Assembly (NCBI GenBank): GCA_017542245.1
Contig: JAFXXN010000201.1
Location: 1-42,825 of the forward strand
DNA: 42,825 nucleotides
DNA from: Lachnospiraceae bacterium
GTDB taxonomy: Bacteria > Bacillota > Clostridia > Lachnospirales > Lachnospiraceae
Direction: 5' to 3'
In this document: in pieces, positions 36,960-42,825 of the stretch
Position numbering within the stretch: position 1 is the first letter of the stretch
Layout of the letters: every line of letters starts with the position of its first letter
The notes under the pieces: generated by a model
What the model was told of the DNA's origin: nothing
Database searches by the model: none
What the model saw: the letters and a program-made list of their open reading frames with translations, nothing else
Made by a program: the position numbers and the translations under genes

Positions 36960-37733
36960 ATGGGCTTTAATGAAATGGTAAGTAACGGTATCGTTGGGCC
37001 TAAAGTCTACTGGACCATCGAGCTTCCTTTTGAAGTGCCATTGCTGGGCAGCAAGATTGAAATAACCGAGACCTTAGTAATCAGCTGGGTCGTAATGCTG
37101 CTAATCACCGGACTTTGTATTTTTCTGACCAGAAATCTCAAGGTCGAAAAAATCAGCAAACGTCAGGCTGTGGCCGAATGGCTGGTTGAACTGGCAGATA
37201 AGTTTGTTATCGGAAACATGGGTGAAAAATTTAAGAAATACATTCCTTTTGTCGCCGCCCTGTTTGCCACTAGCGTAATATCCAATCTCATAAGTCTTCT
37301 GGGTGTCAGGAGTCCAACCACGGATCTTAACACAGAAGCTGCTTGGGCAATCGTGGTATTTATCATGATAACTGCCACAAAGATAAAGACCAACGGTGTA
37401 GGAGGTTACCTCAAAGGATATACCGAACCCATAGCAGTTATGACACCGTTTAACGTCCTTTCCGAACTGGCTACTCCCATAGGTATGGCATGCCGTCATT
37501 TCGGAAACATCCTGTCAGGTCTTGTTATCAATACCCTGATCTATTCTGCTCTGATTGCCGCAAGTGCAGCAGTCTTCAGCTTTTTACCCGGAATTTTGGC
37601 AGAGATTCCGGTCTTCAGTATCGGCGTTCCGGCAGTTCTTTCAGTCTACTTTGACTGGTTCTCCGGAGTCATGCAGGCATTCATATTCTGTATGCTGACT
37701 ACCAAGTATATTGCAAACGCGGCTGAGGGTTAG
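36960..37733 (+). CDS. atpB: ATP synthase subunit a
   Basis: Subunit a is the stator of the Fo motor and forms the two half-channels that carry the coupling ion to the c ring. The 257-residue protein has five to six membrane helices. The essential arginine is Arg179 in CRHFGNILSG, matching RLFGN of better-known enzymes with His in place of Leu. The preceding region LSELATPIGMACRHFGN is conserved in anaerobic Firmicutes. An in-frame stop directly before the ATG fixes the start, yet the nearest good ribosome binding site, AAGGAGG (36938-36944), is 15 bases away. That is unusually far and may lower its translation. Confidence 0.93.
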   Translation: MGFNEMVSNGIVGPKVYWTIELPFEVPLLGSKIEITETLVISWVVMLLITGLCIFLTRNLKVEKISKRQAVAEWLVELADKFVIGNMGEKFKKYIPFVAALFATSVISNLISLLGVRSPTTDLNTEAAWAIVVFIMITATKIKTNGVGGYLKGYTEPIAVMTPFNVLSELATPIGMACRHFGNILSGLVINTLIYSALIAASAAVFSFLPGILAEIPVFSIGVPAVLSVYFDWFSGVMQAFIFCMLTTKYIANAAEG

Positions 37734-37763
37734 AAAAGTTTTTTAAAGTTATACAAATTATAA

Positions 37764-38063
<300 letters not shown>

Positions 38064-38100
38064 TTTAACAAAAAATATGCTTTAAGGGAGGTTATAGCGC

Positions 38101-38616
38101 GTGTCAAATGTAATATTTCTAACAGAGACCGTAAATCAGGATCTGGTATCGATCAACTGGACCCTTATCGCACAGATCTGTAACCTTTTCATTCAGGTAC
38201 TTCTTATAAAAAAGTTTCTCTTTAAACCCGTTCGCGAGATTTTAGCAAAACGTCAGGCAAAAGCCGATGCGGACATAAGGGAAGCCGCAGAAGCAAAAGA
38301 AGCCGCTGCAGCCATTAAATCCGAGTATGAGCAGAATATGCTCGAAGCAAAGGAAAAGGCTAATGAGCTTTTAGCAGCAGCACAGAAGAATGCGGCAGAA
38401 AAGAGCGACCAGATGATTAAGGATGCCTCCGCCCAGGCAGCTGCCATAAAGCAAAAGGCCGAATCCGATATTGCTCAGGAACGTAGAAAAGCAGTTAACG
38501 AGCTTAAGGATGAGATTGGGGACATGGCTATGGAAATTGCCGGAAAGGTAATCGAACGCGAGATCAGCGAGAAGGATCATCAAAAGCTAATAGACGAATT
38601 TATCAGCAATGTCTGA
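38101..38616 (+). CDS. atpF: ATP synthase subunit b
   Basis: Subunit b is the peripheral stalk that holds the F1 head still. It has an N-terminal membrane helix (about 20-40, beginning NWTLIAQICNLFIQVLLIKK) followed by a long charged Ala/Lys/Glu-rich coiled coil (about 50-165). At 171 residues the length is normal. The start is a GTG with GGGAGG nine bases upstream. Confidence 0.94.
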   Translation: MSNVIFLTETVNQDLVSINWTLIAQICNLFIQVLLIKKFLFKPVREILAKRQAKADADIREAAEAKEAAAAIKSEYEQNMLEAKEKANELLAAAQKNAAEKSDQMIKDASAQAAAIKQKAESDIAQERRKAVNELKDEIGDMAMEIAGKVIEREISEKDHQKLIDEFISNV

Positions 38617-38634
38617 TAAAGAGAAGAGGTAAAA

Positions 38635-39174
38635 ATGACAGAACGCTCACGAGTATACGGCAGCAGTCTATATGACCTGGCCGTCGAAGAAAAAATCACA
38701 GAACCCCTGCGTGAGCAACTGCTTGCAGTGAAGCAGATACTCAGGGACAATCCCGAGTATATCCGCCTTCTTTCCGAGCCCTCTATAAAAAAAGCTGAAA
38801 GACTTGGCTTAATAGACAAGGCATTTGGCGGTTCGTGTGAAAAATATCTGGTAAATTTCATTAAACTGTTATGTGAACGAAATATGTTAGGAGAATATGA
38901 AGGTTGCTGCGAGATCTTTGTCAAAAGATTCAACGAAGACCATGGTATCTCCGAAGCAATAGTTACAAGCGCAGTAATACTTACGGATGAACAGCTTAAG
39001 AATCTTACCAAAAAACTTGAAACGATCAGTAATAAAAAGATTTCTCTTGTTCAGAAGATAGACCCGAAAGTTCTTGCCGGAATAAAGGTAGAGATAGACG
39101 GCCGCCAGCTTGACGGAACCGTAGCCGGACGTCTGAGCGGAATAAAGAGAAAACTCGATGAAGTTGTACTATAA
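38635..39174 (+). CDS. atpH: ATP synthase subunit delta
   Basis: Delta (OSCP-like) links the peripheral stalk to the top of the alpha/beta head. The 179-residue protein has the helical N-terminal domain, beginning ERSRVYGSSLYDLAVEEK, and the C-terminal signature KVLAGIKVEIDGRQLDGTV. The ribosome binding site GAAGAGG lies five bases before the ATG, 18 bases after atpF. Confidence 0.94.
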   Translation: MTERSRVYGSSLYDLAVEEKITEPLREQLLAVKQILRDNPEYIRLLSEPSIKKAERLGLIDKAFGGSCEKYLVNFIKLLCERNMLGEYEGCCEIFVKRFNEDHGISEAIVTSAVILTDEQLKNLTKKLETISNKKISLVQKIDPKVLAGIKVEIDGRQLDGTVAGRLSGIKRKLDEVVL

Positions 39175-39207
39175 AGAACAAAATCTTTTTAAGGATGGAT
39201 TGGAATT

Positions 39208-40737
39208 ATGCAATTAAAACCCGAAGAAATATCCCAGGTCATCCGAAGCCAGATAAAATATTATGAAAACTCCATTCGTCAGAACGAAACCGGTACCGTA
39301 CTTAATGTCGGTGACGGTATTGCCAGAGCCAGCGGACTTATAAACTGTATGGCCGGCGAACTCTTAGAGTTCGAAGACGGCAGTTTCGGAATGGCACAGA
39401 ATCTTGAGGAAAACAGTGTTTCAGTCGTTTTATTCGGTTCAGGTGACAACATCGGTGAAGGGCAGACTGTAAAAAGAACAGGTAAGGTCGTATCGGTTCC
39501 CGTCGGAGAAGCCATGATCGGCCGTGTCGTAAATGCCCTCGGACAGCCCATAGACGGAGCAGGTCCCATAGCAACCACCGAATTCAGGGCAATAGAATCT
39601 CCCGCTCCAGGCATCTGTGAGCGTCAATCGGTTTTTGAGCCCCTCCAGACAGGTATCAAAGCTATCGACTCTATGATACCCATCGGCCGCGGTCAGCGTG
39701 AGCTTATCATTGGTGACCGTCAGACAGGAAAGACCACTATCGCTACAGATACCATCATAAACCAGAAGGGAAAAGATGTTATCTGTATATATGTTGCTAT
39801 AGGTCAGAAGCGTTCTACCGTAGCAAACCTGGTAGAAAACCTTCAGAAAAACGGGGCAATGGATTACACCATTATCGTAGCAGCGACTGCCTCCGAAGCA
39901 AGTCCCCTTCAGTACATAGCTCCTTATTCGGGATGTGCTATGGGTGAATACTTCATGTATAAAGGAAAGCACGTTCTCTGTATCTACGATGACCTCAGTA
40001 AGCACGCCGTTGCTTACCGTGCTCTCTCACTTCTGATCCGTCGTCCACCCGGACGTGAAGCTTACCCCGGTGATGTTTTCTACCTGCATTCAAGACTTTT
40101 GGAACGTGCGGCAAAACTGGATAAAGATCATGGAAGCGGTTCACTTACCGCTCTTCCCATCATCGAGACCCAGGCAGGTGATGTATCTGCTTACATTCCT
40201 ACCAACGTAATCTCGATCACGGATGGTCAGATATTCCTTGAGACAGAACTTTTCCACTCCGGTGTCATGCCCGCGGTTAACCCCGGTATATCAGTTTCCC
40301 GAGTAGGTGGAAATGCTCAGATAAAGGCTATGAAGAAAGTTGCCGGTACCTTGAAGCTGATTTATTCCCAGTACAGAGAACTTCAGGGATTTGCTCAGTT
40401 CGGTTCCGACCTCGATGCCGATACCAAAGCACGTCTTGATCAGGGTGCCCGTATCGTTCAGGTATTAAAGCAGTCCCAGAACTCGCCTGTACCTGTTGAA
40501 AAACAGATAGCCATTATTTATGCCGTTACAAAAAATATGCTGACAGAGGTTGCTTTAGAGGATATCCGCGAATATGAGGAAGGTTTGTATTCTTTCCTTG
40601 AAACCAACGCCGACGGAGATGCTGCCATGAAGGCGATAAAGGAAACAGGAAAGCTTGAAGAAGATACCGAAAATTTTCTTAAGTCAGCACTTGAAAGTTA
40701 TACAAAACAGTTCATCAGCTTAAAAGGAACAAAATAA
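39208..40737 (+). CDS. atpA: ATP synthase subunit alpha
   Basis: Alpha is the non-catalytic nucleotide-binding subunit of F1. At 509 residues it is full length, with the N-terminal crown domain ([17 protein letters not shown]), Walker A GDRQTGKT (169-176), the [11 protein letters not shown] Walker B region, and the signature [17 protein letters not shown]. The start has AAGGATGG nine bases upstream. Confidence 0.97.
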   Translation: MQLKPEEISQVIRSQIKYYENSIRQNETGTVLNVGDGIARASGLINCMAGELLEFEDGSFGMAQNLEENSVSVVLFGSGDNIGEGQTVKRTGKVVSVPVGEAMIGRVVNALGQPIDGAGPIATTEFRAIESPAPGICERQSVFEPLQTGIKAIDSMIPIGRGQRELIIGDRQTGKTTIATDTIINQKGKDVICIYVAIGQKRSTVANLVENLQKNGAMDYTIIVAATASEASPLQYIAPYSGCAMGEYFMYKGKHVLCIYDDLSKHAVAYRALSLLIRRPPGREAYPGDVFYLHSRLLERAAKLDKDHGSGSLTALPIIETQAGDVSAYIPTNVISITDGQIFLETELFHSGVMPAVNPGISVSRVGGNAQIKAMKKVAGTLKLIYSQYRELQGFAQFGSDLDADTKARLDQGARIVQVLKQSQNSPVPVEKQIAIIYAVTKNMLTEVALEDIREYEEGLYSFLETNADGDAAMKAIKETGKLEEDTENFLKSALESYTKQFISLKGTK

Positions 40738-40755
40738 AAATAAGGAGGAACGCCC

Positions 40756-41613
40756 ATGGCCGGAAATATGAAGGCAGTAAAACTGCGCATTAAAAGTGTG
40801 CAGAGTACCATGCAGATTACAAAAGCAATGGAACTGGTCGCATCCTCCAAACTGCGTAGGGCAAAAGAACGTTCGGAAAAATGCCGTCCGTACTTTAATG
40901 AACTTTACAATACACTGGTAAATATTGCAAACAGCAATACGGATTTCACATCAGTCTTCGCCAGGGATAATGTTAACGAAAAAGTTTGTTACGTAGTTAT
41001 CGCCGGTGACAGAGGATTGGCCGGCGGCTATAATTCCAACCTTTTCAAATGCTTTGAGGCAGATGCCGCAGGAAAGGAATATTCGATCCTTCCCATAGGA
41101 AAGAAAGCTGTAGAATATTTCAAACACCGTAAAGCCGAGATACTTACCGAAGCTTTCGGTGAGATAGCTCCCATTGCGGTAGCGGATACATTTGCCATCT
41201 CAAGCCTGATCTGTGAAGAATTCCTTAAGGGCTCATTCGGATGCGTAAAACTGGTCTATACAGAATTCATCAACATTCTGTCACAGAATCCACACGCAGT
41301 TGCCGCTCTGCCCTTAGCAGACTTAAAGCCTGAAAATGCGGAAGCTAAGCCCGTAAAGAATATAATCCTTTATGAGCCGGATAGTTCCGAAGTATTTAAT
41401 ACCATTGTACCGGAATATCTTGCAGGAGTTATCTACGGTGCTATTTGTGATTCGGTAGCAAGCGAGCAGGCTGCCAGGCGAACCGCCATGGATGCCGCCA
41501 CAAGCAACGCCGAAGACATGATAGAGCAGCTGAACCTCCACTATAACAGAGCACGTCAGGCAAGCATTACGCAGGAGATCACCGAGATCGTCGGTGGTGC
41601 TGAAGGACTTTAA
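40756..41613 (+). CDS. atpG: ATP synthase subunit gamma
   Basis: Gamma is the central rotating shaft. The 285-residue protein has the conserved N-terminal helix MKAVKLRIKSVQSTMQITKA, the GDRGLAGGYN motif, and the C-terminal signature helix ending ITQEITEIVGGAEGL. GGAGG lies before the ATG, 18 bases after atpA. Confidence 0.96.
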   Translation: MAGNMKAVKLRIKSVQSTMQITKAMELVASSKLRRAKERSEKCRPYFNELYNTLVNIANSNTDFTSVFARDNVNEKVCYVVIAGDRGLAGGYNSNLFKCFEADAAGKEYSILPIGKKAVEYFKHRKAEILTEAFGEIAPIAVADTFAISSLICEEFLKGSFGCVKLVYTEFINILSQNPHAVAALPLADLKPENAEAKPVKNIILYEPDSSEVFNTIVPEYLAGVIYGAICDSVASEQAARRTAMDAATSNAEDMIEQLNLHYNRARQASITQEITEIVGGAEGL

Positions 41614-41685
41614 TATACAGGATTGCCAAAGTTGTTTTTACAAAGACAGTCCATGGTATCATAAAAATATATAAGGAGAAAATAA

Positions 41686-42825
<1,140 letters not shown>

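Overview
The window looks like core chromosome of a Gram-positive anaerobe of the Lachnospiraceae, probably close to Butyrivibrio, Pseudobutyrivibrio or Roseburia. This is an inference from moderate-to-low GC, AGGAGG-type ribosome binding sites, many lipoproteins with Thr/Pro/Glu linkers, a GlgC/GlgD pair, a DnaD/DnaC-type helicase-loading pair, an enlarged Prs and intracellular GH43 enzymes. No transposase, integrase, phage gene, CRISPR array, tRNA or rRNA was seen.

Layout. (1) 1-5.3 kb, minus strand: a BMP-family nucleoside ABC importer (lipoprotein, double ATPase, two permeases), with a terminator and a second large hairpin between the lipoprotein gene and the rest. (2) 5.4-8.5 kb, plus: a large GH2 beta-galactosidase, divergent from the importer. 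(3) 8.6-12.1 kb, minus: glgC-glgD-polysaccharide deacetylase, overlapping end to end. (4) 12.3-19.1 kb, plus: murC, then a dnaD-like gene, a dnaC/dnaI-like ATPase, a prs-type gene and a secreted beta-helix protein. The dnaD promoter is preceded by two copies of a paired DnaA-box motif. (5) 19.1-24.4 kb, minus: pth-mfd-PrsA/SurA-like lipoprotein. (6) 24.4-28.1 kb, minus: a lipoprotein with a duplicated domain, a zinc-ribbon membrane protein with an extracellular glycan-binding-like domain, and trmB. (7) 28.3-35.9 kb, minus: a Gram-positive glycan-utilisation locus (two permeases, binding protein, LacI regulator, two GH43 enzymes) with no transporter ATPase of its own. (8) 36.1 kb to the right edge, plus: the F1Fo ATP synthase operon from two atpI-like genes to a truncated atpD.

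How they fit together. Oligosaccharides (probably xylan or arabinoxylan derived) enter through the ABC system and are cut in the cytoplasm by the GH43 pair; galactosides are cut by the GH2 enzyme; surplus glucose-1-phosphate is turned into ADP-glucose by GlgC/GlgD. The replication, wall, repair and translation genes are housekeeping. The c subunit of the ATP synthase carries a two-carboxylate ion site of the kind known from a Na+-coupled rotor, so ATP synthesis here may use sodium.

No clearly new multi-gene system was found. The best leads are the DnaA-box array before the helicase-loading genes, the two-carboxylate c ring, the zinc-ribbon/glycan-binding surface protein with its lipoprotein neighbour, the coupling of a deacetylase to glycogen synthesis, and operator-like palindromes at the sugar ABC promoter.
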